A stretch of DNA of 64,000 nucleotides from contig NZ_JSWF01000030.1 in NCBI RefSeq assembly GCF_000797445.1, forward strand, positions 1-64,000, in the 5' to 3' direction. This DNA comes from Lacinutrix jangbogonensis. Lineage in GTDB: Bacteria > Bacteroidota > Bacteroidia > Flavobacteriales > Flavobacteriaceae. The position numbers were made by a program, and so were the translations under genes. This document shows positions 1 through 8,188 of this stretch, piece after piece; within the stretch, counting starts at the first letter, position 1; the number at the start of each line of letters is the position of its first letter. The notes below the pieces were generated by a model, which ran no database searches, was not told where the DNA came from, and saw only the letters and a program-made list of their open reading frames with translations.

Positions 1-593
1 TGGGAGCAACAGCTTCTTTAGTCGATAGCAAAGGGAATGTGTTGTCAACAAAAACAACAAATGTAGACGGTAAAGTAGAATACATTGTAGCATGTGACAC
101 CGATACAGAGTTACAGGTTACTATGGCCGATTACGAAAGTAATAGACTATCAATAAAAGGGAGTAACGAAGAAGAAACAGCAGTAGAAATAGCATTAGAC
201 CCAATCGATAAAATTGTTATTCCTCAAGAACGTGTGGTACTTAATCCAATCTATTTTGATTACGACAAGTCTAACGTAACAGCAAAAGCAGCCTTTGAGT
301 TGGACAATATAGTACAAGTCATGACAAAGTATCCAGACATGGTAATCTATGCAACCTCACATACCGACACACGTGGTTCGGATAGTTATAACGATAAGTT
401 ATCAAACCGAAGAGCAAAAACCTCGGTACAGTATATTATATCAAAAGGTATTGATGCAACAAGAATATCGGGAGCAGGAAAAGGAGAATCGGAATTAGCA
501 GTAGATTGTGGTGAAAATTGTAGCGAAGAACAACACCAATTAAATCGTAGATCTCAGTTTATAATTATGAGCGGTGGACCAACTGCTAACTAA
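1..593 (+). CDS. OmpA-family outer membrane protein, C-terminal part (5' end outside window)
   Basis: The reading frame is open from the left edge (position 3 onward), so this is the tail of a longer gene. The first visible residues, GATASLVDSKGNVLST followed by a short DGKVEY stretch, fit the end of a carboxypeptidase-regulatory-like beta-sandwich. A complete OmpA C-terminal domain follows: LNPIYFDYDKS, then HTDTRGS-DSYNDKLS-NRRA and GAGKGESE. The Asp of TDTRGS and the Arg of NRRA match the family residues that bind diaminopimelate in peptidoglycan. The protein probably tethers the outer membrane or an envelope complex to the cell wall. In flavobacteria such proteins often carry a PD40 propeller upstream, which cannot be checked here. 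A strong terminator follows. Confidence 0.88.
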   Translation, partial: GATASLVDSKGNVLSTKTTNVDGKVEYIVACDTDTELQVTMADYESNRLSIKGSNEEETAVEIALDPIDKIVIPQERVVLNPIYFDYDKSNVTAKAAFELDNIVQVMTKYPDMVIYATSHTDTRGSDSYNDKLSNRRAKTSVQYIISKGIDATRISGAGKGESELAVDCGENCSEEQHQLNRRSQFIIMSGGPTAN

Positions 594-623
594 TAACATA
601 ACGAATTAACCAAAGCTTAAACC

Positions 624-658
624 AAAAAAAAAGCGCAACGAAAGTTGCGGCTTTTTTT
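624..658. terminator. Bidirectional hairpin terminator between the OmpA gene and rng
   Basis: A-tract, then GCAAC-GAAA-GTTGC stem-loop, then T-tract; the A and T tracts also pair. It can serve the OmpA gene on the plus strand and the convergent RNase G gene on the minus strand, whose stop codon lies inside it. Confidence 0.8.
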
Positions 659-2201
659 ATTTAATTTTGTCACCATTTTTATCTAAAAAATGATATTCTA
701 AATATGTGTAAGCATCTCTAGGTTGTATTTTGACCCATTTTTTATGTTCAAAAAACCATTTTGAACGAATAGATGGAAAGCCTTTGGTTAAAAAGGCTGC
801 TATAAAAGGATGTGTGTTTAATGTCACCTTATTATAGTCTTTTTTTAATATTATCTCTAAATCTTGATTGATTTTAGATAGTATTCCAATTGGAGCTTCA
901 ACTTCTTGTCCACTAGTACCATTAGGGTTTTCCTCTCTGGTCTTAATATTCATTTCTGGTCTTACTCTTTGTCTTGTAATTTGAATCAATCCAAACTTAC
1001 TTGGAGGTAATATTTTGTGTTTGGCTCTATCATCTTTCATTTCATCACGAATATGATTATAGAGTTTTTTTCTATTTTCAGCTTTATTTAGATCAATAAA
1101 ATCTACTACAATAATTCCTCCCATATCTCGAAGGCGAAGTTGTCTTGCAACTTCAGTAGCAGAAATCATATTAACCTCTAAGGCTGTTTCTTCTTGGGAA
1201 TTAGCTTTGTTTGATCTATTTCCACTGTTTACATCAACAACATGCAATGCTTCGGTGTGCTCTATAACTAAATAGGCACCTTTTGACATTGAAACCGTTT
1301 TTCCAAAAGCGGTTTTAATTTGTCTATCCACTCCAAATTTCTCAAAAATAGGAGTAGTAGATTGATGTAATTTGACTATTGATTCTTTGTTTGGTGCAAT
1401 TTCTTGCACATATTCTTTAATTTGAATATAAAGCGCTTGGTCATCTACTTGAATACCTGTAAACGAGTCGTTAAATATATCTCTTAACATTGAAGAGGCT
1501 TTATTTAACTCGCCAAGTACTTTTGAGGGATGATGTGCTTTATGTAGCTTTTTACACATTGCGGTCCAACGACCAAGCAAATTTTGTAAATCTTTGTCTA
1601 ATTCGGCTACTTTTTTGCCTTCGGCTACTGTACGTACAATAATTCCGAAACCTTTTGGTGTAATACTTTTTACCAAACGTTTTAATCTGTCTTTTTCTGC
1701 TTTGTCTTCTATTTTTTGAGAAATAGAAATACGATCGCTAAAAGGGACTAAAACTATATATCTACCAGCAATAGAGAGCTCAGAGCTTATTCTTGGGCCT
1801 TTTGTAGATATCGGTTCCTTTACAATTTGTACTAACATTGATTGATTTGACTTTAAGACATTGGCAATTTTGCCGTCTTTGTCAATATCCTTTTCAAATG
1901 GGAAATCTTTTAATGAAAAGTCATTTAATTTACCTGTGCTTACACGTTTTGTGAATTGTAAAAGAGAAGGTATTTTTGGACCTAAATCGTGATAATGCAA
2001 AAAAGCATCTTTCTCGTAACCTACATTAACAAATGCAGCATTTAGTCCAGGAACGGCTTTACGTATTTTGGCAATAAACACATCGCCAACTGCAAAGTTG
2101 TTACTATCTTCTTCCTTATGTAATTCAATAAGTTTTCCATCTTTTAATAAGGCAAAATCAACACCGTCAGAATTAGATCTGATAATCAATTCTTTATTCA
2201 T
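657..2201 (-). CDS. rng: Ribonuclease G/E family endoribonuclease
   Basis: A 514-residue Rne/Rng-family RNase that cleaves single-stranded RNA in rRNA maturation and mRNA decay. An S1-type RNA-binding region spans about residues 36-130. The catalytic DNase I-like region carries the two metal-binding aspartates: D323 in HVVDVNSGNRS and D367 in IIVVDFIDL. The RIRLRDMGG-type stretch just before the second aspartate (RQLRLRDMGG) is typical. The length fits RNase G rather than RNase E, with no scaffold tail. The CPxC zinc-link that follows the catalytic domain in E. coli RNase E/G is absent: the stretch after TRQRVRPEMNI has no cysteine. It is convergent with the OmpA gene and preceded by a 235-bp leader holding an inverted repeat. 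Confidence 0.95.
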   Translation of the reverse strand: MNKELIIRSNSDGVDFALLKDGKLIELHKEEDSNNFAVGDVFIAKIRKAVPGLNAAFVNVGYEKDAFLHYHDLGPKIPSLLQFTKRVSTGKLNDFSLKDFPFEKDIDKDGKIANVLKSNQSMLVQIVKEPISTKGPRISSELSIAGRYIVLVPFSDRISISQKIEDKAEKDRLKRLVKSITPKGFGIIVRTVAEGKKVAELDKDLQNLLGRWTAMCKKLHKAHHPSKVLGELNKASSMLRDIFNDSFTGIQVDDQALYIQIKEYVQEIAPNKESIVKLHQSTTPIFEKFGVDRQIKTAFGKTVSMSKGAYLVIEHTEALHVVDVNSGNRSNKANSQEETALEVNMISATEVARQLRLRDMGGIIVVDFIDLNKAENRKKLYNHIRDEMKDDRAKHKILPPSKFGLIQITRQRVRPEMNIKTREENPNGTSGQEVEAPIGILSKINQDLEIILKKDYNKVTLNTHPFIAAFLTKGFPSIRSKWFFEHKKWVKIQPRDAYTYLEYHFLDKNGDKIK

Positions 2202-2257
2202 ACTGTTAATTTTAATCCATTATACACTACGTATAACAGATGGATTATACATTATTT

Positions 2258-2280
2258 TGTTTGGTAAATTTCACCAAACA
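2258..2280. promoter_or_regulatory. Inverted repeat in the rng leader region
   Basis: TGTTTGGT (2258-2265) and ACCAAACA (2273-2280) are perfect 8-bp arms with a 7-nt loop, about 57 bp upstream of the rng start on the minus strand. It could be a 5'-UTR hairpin (RNase E genes are known to self-regulate through leader hairpins) or an operator. The function is not known from sequence. Confidence 0.45.
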
Positions 2281-2404
2281 GCATGTCTTACGTAAATAAA
2301 ACATGCACAGGATTTTTAATAAAATCCGAAGAACTTAGACTACACGCAAGGTTTTACGTGATTATAGTTAAGTTCGTTTTCAAAGAACATTGTTTTTAAA
2401 AAAC

Positions 2405-2433
2405 CAAAAAGTAGTTATAAAAACTACTTTTTT
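2405..2433. terminator. Hairpin terminator after the small basic protein gene
   Basis: AAAAAGTAGTT and AACTACTTTTT form an 11-bp stem with a short AT-rich loop. On the minus strand it falls just after the stop codon of the 30-residue basic protein and ends in a T-run. Confidence 0.75.
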
Positions 2434-2436
2434 GAA

Positions 2437-2529
2437 TTATTTCTTCTTTTTGTGACGGTTAGCGCGTCTTCTTTTCTTGCGTTTATGCGTTGCAACCTTG
2501 TGTCTCTTTCTTTTTTTACCACTTGGCAT
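2437..2529 (-). CDS. 30-residue highly basic protein, probably ribosome-associated
   Basis: A short frame with an ATG at 2529 and a TAA at 2437. The product begins MPSGKKRKRHKVATHKRK and ends in a run of lysines; about two thirds of its residues are Lys, Arg or His and there are no acidic residues. I recognise this type as a conserved tiny protein of Bacteroidota genomes. The composition is that of a ribosomal or rRNA-binding protein. An extra small basic subunit has been described on Bacteroidota ribosomes, but I cannot confirm it is this one. It lies between the HU gene and rng on the same strand, followed at once by a terminator, so it is probably co-transcribed with the HU gene. Confidence 0.75.
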   Translation of the reverse strand: MPSGKKRKRHKVATHKRKKRRRANRHKKKK

Positions 2530-2571
2530 AAGATGTCTGGTTTTAAATTAATAATTCGTTTTATATTGTAA

Positions 2572-2862
2572 TTACTTTACGTCAACATTAGTTTTTACAC
2601 CTTCTACAAAAACTTTTGCAGGTTTAAATGCTGGTATATTGTGTGCTGGAATTTTAATAGTTGTATTCTTAGAAATATTTCTACCAGTTTTCTCAGCTCT
2701 AGTTTTTATGATAAAACTTCCAAAACCACGTAAGTAAACATTATCACCACCTTCTAAAGATGTTTTTACTTCTTCCATGAATGTTTCTACGGTCGCTTGA
2801 ACGTCTCCTTTTTCAATTCCTAATTTCTCAGAAATTTTTGATACTAAATCAGCTTTAGTCAT
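2572..2862 (-). CDS. HU/IHF-family nucleoid DNA-binding protein
   Basis: A 96-residue histone-like protein that bends and compacts DNA as a dimer. It opens MTKADLVSKISEKLGIEKG, the HU N-terminal helix pair, followed by LRGFGSFIIKTRAEKTGRN, with the GFGSF core and the DNA-binding arm, then IPAHNIPAFKPAK around the conserved proline. A longer frame with an ATG at 2907 exists, but a near-consensus promoter lies across that ATG (TAnnTTTG at 2905-2912). Transcription would then begin downstream of 2907, so the ATG at 2862, preceded by an AAGAGAAAG stretch, is the real start. It is divergent from mutY. Confidence 0.92.
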   Translation of the reverse strand: MTKADLVSKISEKLGIEKGDVQATVETFMEEVKTSLEGGDNVYLRGFGSFIIKTRAEKTGRNISKNTTIKIPAHNIPAFKPAKVFVEGVKTNVDVK

Positions 2863-2904
2863 TGTCTTTCTCTTGTTTGTGTTATTACTATTCTTAAGGG
2901 TTGG

Positions 2905-2937
2905 CAAATATAGGAATTAAATATTCAATATTTCAAA
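2905..2937 (-). promoter_or_regulatory. Bacteroidota-type promoter of the HU gene
   Basis: On the minus strand TTTG (2934-2937) is separated by 21 nt from TATATTTG (2905-2912). This matches the TTTG-N(19-21)-TAnnTTTG pattern of the Bacteroidota primary sigma factor and decides the start codon of the HU gene. Confidence 0.7.
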
Positions 2938-2970
2938 CCTAATTCATTAAAATTTAAAGGGATAAAGAAT

Positions 2971-2978
2971 TACTTTTG
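2971..2978 (+). promoter_or_regulatory. -7 box of mutY
   Basis: TACTTTTG matches TAnnTTTG and lies 21 bp before the mutY ATG. The -33 element is poor. Confidence 0.5.
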
Positions 2979-2999
2979 TTCACGAATCTTATCAAATAA

Positions 3000-4040
3000 A
3001 TGGATATAACAAATAAACTAATCGCCTGGTATTCAATTAATAAAAGAGATTTGCCTTGGAGAAACACTAATAATCCATATTTTATTTGGCTCTCAGAAAT
3101 TATTTTACAGCAAACTCAAGTTGCTCAAGGGCTTCCATATTACCTCTCTTTTACCTCTAAGTTCCCTACGGTTTTTGATCTTGCTAAAGCGGAAGAATCT
3201 CAAGTTTTAAAACTTTGGCAAGGTCTAGGTTATTATTCTAGAGCACGAAATTTACATGCTTCGGCAAAATATATAGTGGAGGATTTAGATGGGCAATTTC
3301 CTAACACCTATAAAGAGATTATTAAATTAAAAGGTGTTGGTGATTATACAGCTAGTGCTATTGCCTCTATTTGTTTTAATGAGAATACTGCAGTTGTCGA
3401 TGGAAATGTTTATCGTGCATTGTCTCGTATTTATGATATTGCAACACCTATTAACACAGGAAAAGGTTTTAAAGAGTTTAAGGCTTTAGCGCAAGAATTA
3501 ATAGATATTGAGCAGCCTGCGACATTTAATCAAGCTATTATGGAGTTTGGTGCAAGACAGTGTAAGCCTAAGAACCCAGATTGTAGTGTGTGTCCTTTTA
3601 ATATGAAATGCTTGGCGCTTGAAAAAAATTCAATAGGTGAATTACCAGTCAAGTTAAAAACGTTGAAGGTGAAGAAAAAATTCTTCAATTTTATTGTGAT
3701 GGTGTCTTCAGATCAAAAAACAATTTTAGAGAAACGGGAAGGTAAAGGTATTTGGCAAAACCTGTATCAGTTTCCGTTAATTGAAACATTAATGCCAGCG
3801 ACAATTCAAGACATTGAAAAAGAACTGCAAGGCTTTACAATGCTAAAAAAGAAAGCATTTGATGTCTCTATATATAATGAGGAGGATATTATTCATAAAC
3901 TTTCACATCAACATTTATATACTAAGTTTTGGATTGTTACTATAGATGGGAAGCTTTTGGAAGGAGTTTCTGTGGAAAAAACAACAGATTTTCCTGTACC
4001 TATTTTAATAGGTAATTTTTTAGAAAACTTTAATTTTTAG
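3000..4040 (+). CDS. mutY: A/G-specific adenine DNA glycosylase
   Basis: A 346-residue base-excision repair enzyme that removes adenine mispaired with 8-oxoguanine. The catalytic Glu is E33 in LSEIILQQTQV. The helix-hairpin-helix is LKGVGDYTASAI (about 110-121), followed by the GPD-type Asp D134 in AVVDGNVYRALSR. The [4Fe-4S] cluster ligands are C188, C195, C198 and C204 in CKPKNPDCSVCPFNMKC (CX6-CX2-CX5-C). The C-terminal 130 residues form the NUDIX-like domain that reads 8-oxoG (KREGKGIWQNLYQFPL). It stands at the head of mutY-ssb-gldE-gldD, a gene order I recognise from flavobacteria. Confidence 0.96.
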   Translation: MDITNKLIAWYSINKRDLPWRNTNNPYFIWLSEIILQQTQVAQGLPYYLSFTSKFPTVFDLAKAEESQVLKLWQGLGYYSRARNLHASAKYIVEDLDGQFPNTYKEIIKLKGVGDYTASAIASICFNENTAVVDGNVYRALSRIYDIATPINTGKGFKEFKALAQELIDIEQPATFNQAIMEFGARQCKPKNPDCSVCPFNMKCLALEKNSIGELPVKLKTLKVKKKFFNFIVMVSSDQKTILEKREGKGIWQNLYQFPLIETLMPATIQDIEKELQGFTMLKKKAFDVSIYNEEDIIHKLSHQHLYTKFWIVTIDGKLLEGVSVEKTTDFPVPILIGNFLENFNF

Positions 4041-4082
4041 TACTTTAAGTTTAATTAGTCTTTCTTTTTTATTAAATTTAAG

Positions 4083-4110
4083 TTTATCAATTGGTAAAAA
4101 TGTAATTTTG
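4083..4110 (+). promoter_or_regulatory. Promoter of ssb
   Basis: TTTA (4083-4086), 16 nt, then TAATTTTG (4103-4110), which fits TAnnTTTG. The ssb ATG is 22 bp downstream. Confidence 0.5.
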
Positions 4111-4132
4111 CCATTATAAATATCACAATAAT

Positions 4133-4579
4133 ATGTCTGGAACGTTAAATAAAGTGATGCTAATTGGGCATTTGGGAGATGAAGTTAAAATGCATTATTT
4201 TGAAGGTGGTGGTTGCGTTGGGCGATTTCCATTGGCAACAAACGAAACCTATACGAACAAGAGCACAAACGAACGTGTAACCAATGTAGAATGGCATAAT
4301 ATTGTATTGAGAAATAAGGCTGCCGAAATTTGCGAGAAGTACTTAACAAAAGGTGATAAAGTATATATTGAAGGTAGAATTAAAACCAGAAAATGGCAAG
4401 ACGATACTGGCAACGACCGTTACAGTACAGAAATTCAAGCCAACGATTTTACTTTTTTAACAACAAAAAAGGATAGCCAAGCTGCTGCTAGTACTCAACC
4501 AGCACAACCACAAAAGCAAGTGGAAAACACTACAGAAACTACTGGTAAAGCCGCTAGTGATGACGATTTACCATTTTAA
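4133..4579 (+). CDS. ssb: Single-stranded DNA-binding protein
   Basis: A 148-residue SSB. The N-terminal OB-fold covers about residues 1-110 (MSGTLNKVMLIGHLGDEVKM, FPLATNETYT, EWHNIVLRNKAAEI, KVYIEGRIKTRKW). A Gln/Thr/Ala-rich linker follows, then the acidic tip DDDLPF that binds partner repair and replication proteins. It acts as a tetramer on single-stranded DNA in replication and recombination. It has its own promoter and ends 15 bp before gldE. Confidence 0.97.
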   Translation: MSGTLNKVMLIGHLGDEVKMHYFEGGGCVGRFPLATNETYTNKSTNERVTNVEWHNIVLRNKAAEICEKYLTKGDKVYIEGRIKTRKWQDDTGNDRYSTEIQANDFTFLTTKKDSQAAASTQPAQPQKQVENTTETTGKAASDDDLPF

Positions 4580-4594
4580 ACTAAATTTATAACA

Positions 4595-5899
4595 TTGGAC
4601 CCTGAACCCACGAGTTTACTAATACATTTTTTTGCGATAGATTTTTCGGCAATCTCAGGCTTTGTCTTGCTTTTTGTGTTGCTATTTTGTTCGGCACTAA
4701 TCTCTGGAGCCGAAGTTGCATTATTCTCTTTAACACGAACAGATTTAGAACATGAAGAGTTACAATCTAATAAGGCTGTTCAAATTATTAATACACTTTT
4801 AGAACGACCAAAAAAATTATTGGCAACCATTTTAGTAGCTAATAATTTTATAAATATTGGTATAGTAATACTCTTTGCTTTTCTAAGTAATATTATGTTT
4901 CAAGGGATTACAAATGCGGTTCTAAAATTTATTGTAGAAGTTGTTGTTGTAACGTTCTTAATATTACTTTTTGGAGAGATTTTACCAAAAGTATATGCCA
5001 GTAGAAATAACGTTAAATTTTCTATGTTTATGGCATATCCATTAAAGGTTTTAGATTTTGTTTTCTCGCCTTTAAGTATACCAATGCGAGCGATTACGTT
5101 GGGTATTCATAATAAACTAGGGAAACAGAAATCTAACTTAAGTGTAGACCAGTTATCGCAAGCTTTAGAGCTTACTAGCGAAGACGATACTACTAAAGAA
5201 GAGCAGAAAATATTAAAAGGTATTGTCTCTTTTGGTAATACAGATACCAAGCAAGTAATGCGACCTCGAATGGATATTTTTGCTTTAAATATTGAACAAA
5301 AGTACAATGAAATAATAAAAGAAATTACTTCTAATGGATATTCTAGAATTCCTGTTTTTAAAGATAATGTCGATACCATAGAAGGTATTTTATACGTAAA
5401 AGATTTGTTACCACATATAGATACCAAAGAATTCGACTGGACCACCTTGATCCGTGAGCCATTTTTTGTCCCAGAAAACAAAAAACTAGACGATTTAATG
5501 TCCGAATTTCAAGAAAAAAAGGTCCATTTAGCTGTTGTTGTAGATGAGTATGGTGGCACGTCTGGTTTGGTGTCTTTAGAAGATATAATTGAAGAAATAG
5601 TAGGAGATATTAGTGATGAGTTTGATGATGAAGATATACATTATTCTAAATTAGACGAAAAAAACTATGTGTTTGAGGGTAAAACTGCTTTAAAAGATTT
5701 TTATAAGATATTAAAACTTGAAGAAGAAGCTGTTTTTGAAGATAAAAAAGGTGAAGCCGAAACACTTGCAGGATTCATTCTTGAAATTTCAGGGAGCTTT
5801 CCAAGGCAAGCAAGTAAAATAAATTTCAAAAATTACGTTTTTACTATAGAGGCTTTAGATAAAAAAAGAATTAAGCGCGTAAAAGTTACTATCCCTTAG
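4595..5899 (+). CDS. gldE: Gliding motility-associated protein GldE (CNNM/CorC-type membrane protein)
   Basis: A 434-residue inner membrane protein. The N-terminal DUF21 part has about four membrane helices (residues 15-150, including LISGAEVALFSLTRTDLE). A CBS pair follows (about 215-330, with VMRPRMDIFAL and VVVDEYGGTSGLVSLEDIIEEIVGDI), then a CorC/HlyC C-terminal domain (about 345-430). The start is TTG: the product then begins MDPEP, as GldE homologues do, and no ATG lies nearby. In Flavobacterium johnsoniae gldE neighbours gldD, and extra GldE partly relieves loss of GldB; its exact role in gliding/T9SS is unsettled. The ssb stop is 15 bp upstream. Confidence 0.92.
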   Translation: MDPEPTSLLIHFFAIDFSAISGFVLLFVLLFCSALISGAEVALFSLTRTDLEHEELQSNKAVQIINTLLERPKKLLATILVANNFINIGIVILFAFLSNIMFQGITNAVLKFIVEVVVVTFLILLFGEILPKVYASRNNVKFSMFMAYPLKVLDFVFSPLSIPMRAITLGIHNKLGKQKSNLSVDQLSQALELTSEDDTTKEEQKILKGIVSFGNTDTKQVMRPRMDIFALNIEQKYNEIIKEITSNGYSRIPVFKDNVDTIEGILYVKDLLPHIDTKEFDWTTLIREPFFVPENKKLDDLMSEFQEKKVHLAVVVDEYGGTSGLVSLEDIIEEIVGDISDEFDDEDIHYSKLDEKNYVFEGKTALKDFYKILKLEEEAVFEDKKGEAETLAGFILEISGSFPRQASKINFKNYVFTIEALDKKRIKRVKVTIP

Positions 5900-5986
5900 T
5901 TTTGTTAAAAATTAAGAATGAGAAGTGGGTGGTGAATAATAATATTCATTGATAAGCGTTATAAAAAAAATATACAGATATTAAAT

Positions 5987-6010
5987 TGTCACACTGAGTT
6001 TGTCGAAGTG
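5987..6010. repeat. Single copy of a short flavobacterial dispersed motif
   Basis: The 24 bases at 5987-6010 contain TCACACTGAG followed by TTTGTCGAAGTG. I recognise this CACTGAG-n-GTCGAAGTG sequence as frequent in flavobacterial intergenic regions. It lies between gldE and gldD, 8 bp before the gldD ATG. I see no second copy in this window. Confidence 0.45.
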
Positions 6011-6018
6011 TTTTTATT

Positions 6019-6609
6019 ATGAAACAAAATCTATTCTTTATTATTTTATTACTGTTAAATTTTTCTGGTTGTGCAGAAGATTCAACACCAAAACCAAATG
6101 CTTATTTAGCTTTAGAATATCCAGAAGCCATATATAGAACCGAAGATATTACAAAAATGCCTTTTACGTTCGATCGTAATGCGTTAGGTGAAAATTTAAG
6201 AACAAAAACACTCAAAGGAGAAACTACCAGCTATGGTATTAATATTGAGTATCCTAATCTTAAAGGAACTATATATATAACCTACAAAGCAATAGAAGGA
6301 AATAGAGAATATTTAAATACTTACCTTAAAAACGCTCAAAATTTTACACAAGAGCATACCAAAAAAGCAGATGCAATAGATGAATTCGAATATGTGAACC
6401 TAGAACGTAGTGTTTATGGAATGTTTTATGATGTTGGTGGTAATGCAGCTTCGCAATCTCAGTTCTATGTAACCGATAGTATTAATCATTTTATTACTGG
6501 TTCTTTATATTTCTATGCTAAACCTAATTACGATTCTATTTTGCCTGCTGCCAGTTACTTGCAAAAGGACATAAGGAAAATTATGGAGAGCTTGAAATGG
6601 AGGGAGTAG
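6019..6609 (+). CDS. gldD: Gliding motility lipoprotein GldD
   Basis: A 196-residue lipoprotein. A signal sequence MKQNLFFIILLLLNFSGC ends in a lipobox with C18 as the acylated cysteine. The body carries the family's features, LALEYPEAIYR near the N-terminus, INIEYPNLKGTIYITYK in the middle and a C-terminal IRKIMESLKW. GldD is required for gliding and surface secretion in F. johnsoniae, but its biochemical role is unknown. It lies 119 bp after gldE with a dispersed motif between. Confidence 0.92.
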   Translation: MKQNLFFIILLLLNFSGCAEDSTPKPNAYLALEYPEAIYRTEDITKMPFTFDRNALGENLRTKTLKGETTSYGINIEYPNLKGTIYITYKAIEGNREYLNTYLKNAQNFTQEHTKKADAIDEFEYVNLERSVYGMFYDVGGNAASQSQFYVTDSINHFITGSLYFYAKPNYDSILPAASYLQKDIRKIMESLKWRE

Positions 6610-6767
6610 TGATTTAAATTCTATTTCTATTTCTGTAATTTCGGGATAACATGTATTTGTAAATTGATCTCTATATTCATAGATTCTTTCCATCTTGTAG
6701 GTATAATATAGGGGCCAAAAGATTTTTAGCTGAAACAAATAATATATTTTTGAATTTATAGACGCAC

Positions 6768-7371
6768 TTAAAACTTATTTTTTATCATAACTCGCTCCAA
6801 AGATAATTGCCCACCACGTACAAGAGGTCCATTAATATATTTACCAATAACCACAAAGTTTGAAATGATAAAATTTGCTGGTAAATTAATTAGTTTTGCA
6901 ATTTTGTCAGGTTCAAAACCAATCATAATATCACTTCCATAACCTTTTGCTGTTGCTGCAAGCGTTAACGTTTGTGTTGCAAAAGATGCAGGTCTTATAG
7001 CTTCATTTCTTTGTAGTTCTTCTTTATCAGTATAAAATTATTTGGACCTTGGAACCATGAAATTTTGAAGGTAAGTAGGTGCATTTCTCCATTTATAAAG
7101 CATCTCTTTTCCAAAGGCTTTTATATCAGAAACAACAGGTATTAAGATTGAAGCATCTGTTATTTGTTCTTAATTGTAGGCTATTTTTCTTATTTTGTAT
7201 CTAAAGTTCAGAATCACTTGCAACCACAAATTTCTAATGTTGAATGCTATATGATGTTGGCTAAAGCATTGCTAATTCGATAAGTTCTTCAATATTTTTA
7301 TCAAGAATTTTAAAGGAAGGATCGTAATGACGAATAGAACGTCTTTTTTGTACAGTTTCTATTGTGTTCAT
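6768..7371 (-). pseudogene. Decayed nitroreductase-family gene
   Basis: On the minus strand an ATG at 7371 begins MNTIETVQKRRSIRHYDPSF, the N-terminus of an FMN-dependent NAD(P)H nitroreductase (RRSIR phosphate-binding motif). The frame breaks within about 35 codons. Family sequence resumes in other frames, ending with ATAKGYGSDIMIGF and INGPLVRGGQ before a TAA at 6768. Several stops and frameshifts separate the pieces, so no functional enzyme is made. It is the last member of the minus-strand accessory block, next to a second broken gene. Sequencing error could explain one lesion but hardly all of them. Confidence 0.82.
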
Positions 7372-7411
7372 ATCTTAATTTTTAGTGTTTTTATTTTAAA
7401 TGTATTTGTTA

Positions 7412-8163
7412 TTATAGTTTTTCTGTTAATGGCGGAAATATTTTCTGAATGTATATATTACTTACAGCGTGGAAAATTACTGCAGGCCATAAACTCTTTG
7501 ATTTAAAAGTGTAGTAAGTCATTATAAATGACATAGATATTATTGTAACGAAAAAGGTTGTCAGTTCTAAGTAGACATTTTCACCATAATAAACAATTAA
7601 TGGCCAATGCCAAGAAGCCCAAACAATTCCACTAAAAATAGAAACACCAGTAAAAGATAGCACTTTTCTTAATTCGTAAATAAAAAAACCTCGCCAGCCA
7701 ATTTCTTCTCCTAAAGTGGTTGCCATTGACCTGATAATACAATAGTTCCCAATAATATAACAGCTACAATTACTGCTAATGTTGGTTTTAATGTGCCAAT
7801 TCCCATTAGCTTAAGTTCTGTAGCTCATTCTAAAATTATTTCGGTATTTGGTAATCCTCCTAAAGCAAATAACCAGATGAGTATATAGGTGATTGTACCA
7901 TATAAAGCAGGAACAAAATGAGAAACACTATTGTATTTCCAACTTGCCCAATTCCAATGTAAAGAAAATATAGAACGACCTTTTATATTAAGTGTAATGA
8001 TAGCAGCTACTGCTGGACACCACATTAATGCGCCAATATATATTCTTGAAGGATATAAATTAACAATTGCATAATGTAAGACAGAACTTAGTATTGTAAC
8101 GATAGCTAGGAAAATAAAAATAGTGTTCCAAGCTTCTTTGCGTACTGATTGATTTTTTTTCAT
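7412..8163 (-). pseudogene. Broken CPBP-family intramembrane protease gene
   Basis: Two fragments of one gene. The upstream part (8163 down to 7828) gives an N-terminus with three hydrophobic helices and ends ...NTEIILE at an in-frame TGA (7825-7827). Reading past the TGA continues ATELKLMGIGTLKP and another membrane helix, then hits a TAG after GQWQPL. In the shifted frame the sequence continues as TTLGEEIGWRGFFIYEL, carrying the CPBP glutamate pair and Arg, and later WASWHW and FHAVSN with the catalytic histidines. One nonsense and one frameshift change thus inactivate it. An intact CPBP relative lies at 15241-15945. Confidence 0.8.
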
Positions 8164-8188
8164 TTAAATTTATGATTACTTATTCGCT

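Noticed and set aside
2572-2907. HU protein starting at the ATG at 2907
   Set aside because: That ATG lies inside the promoter; the extra residues are not family-like.
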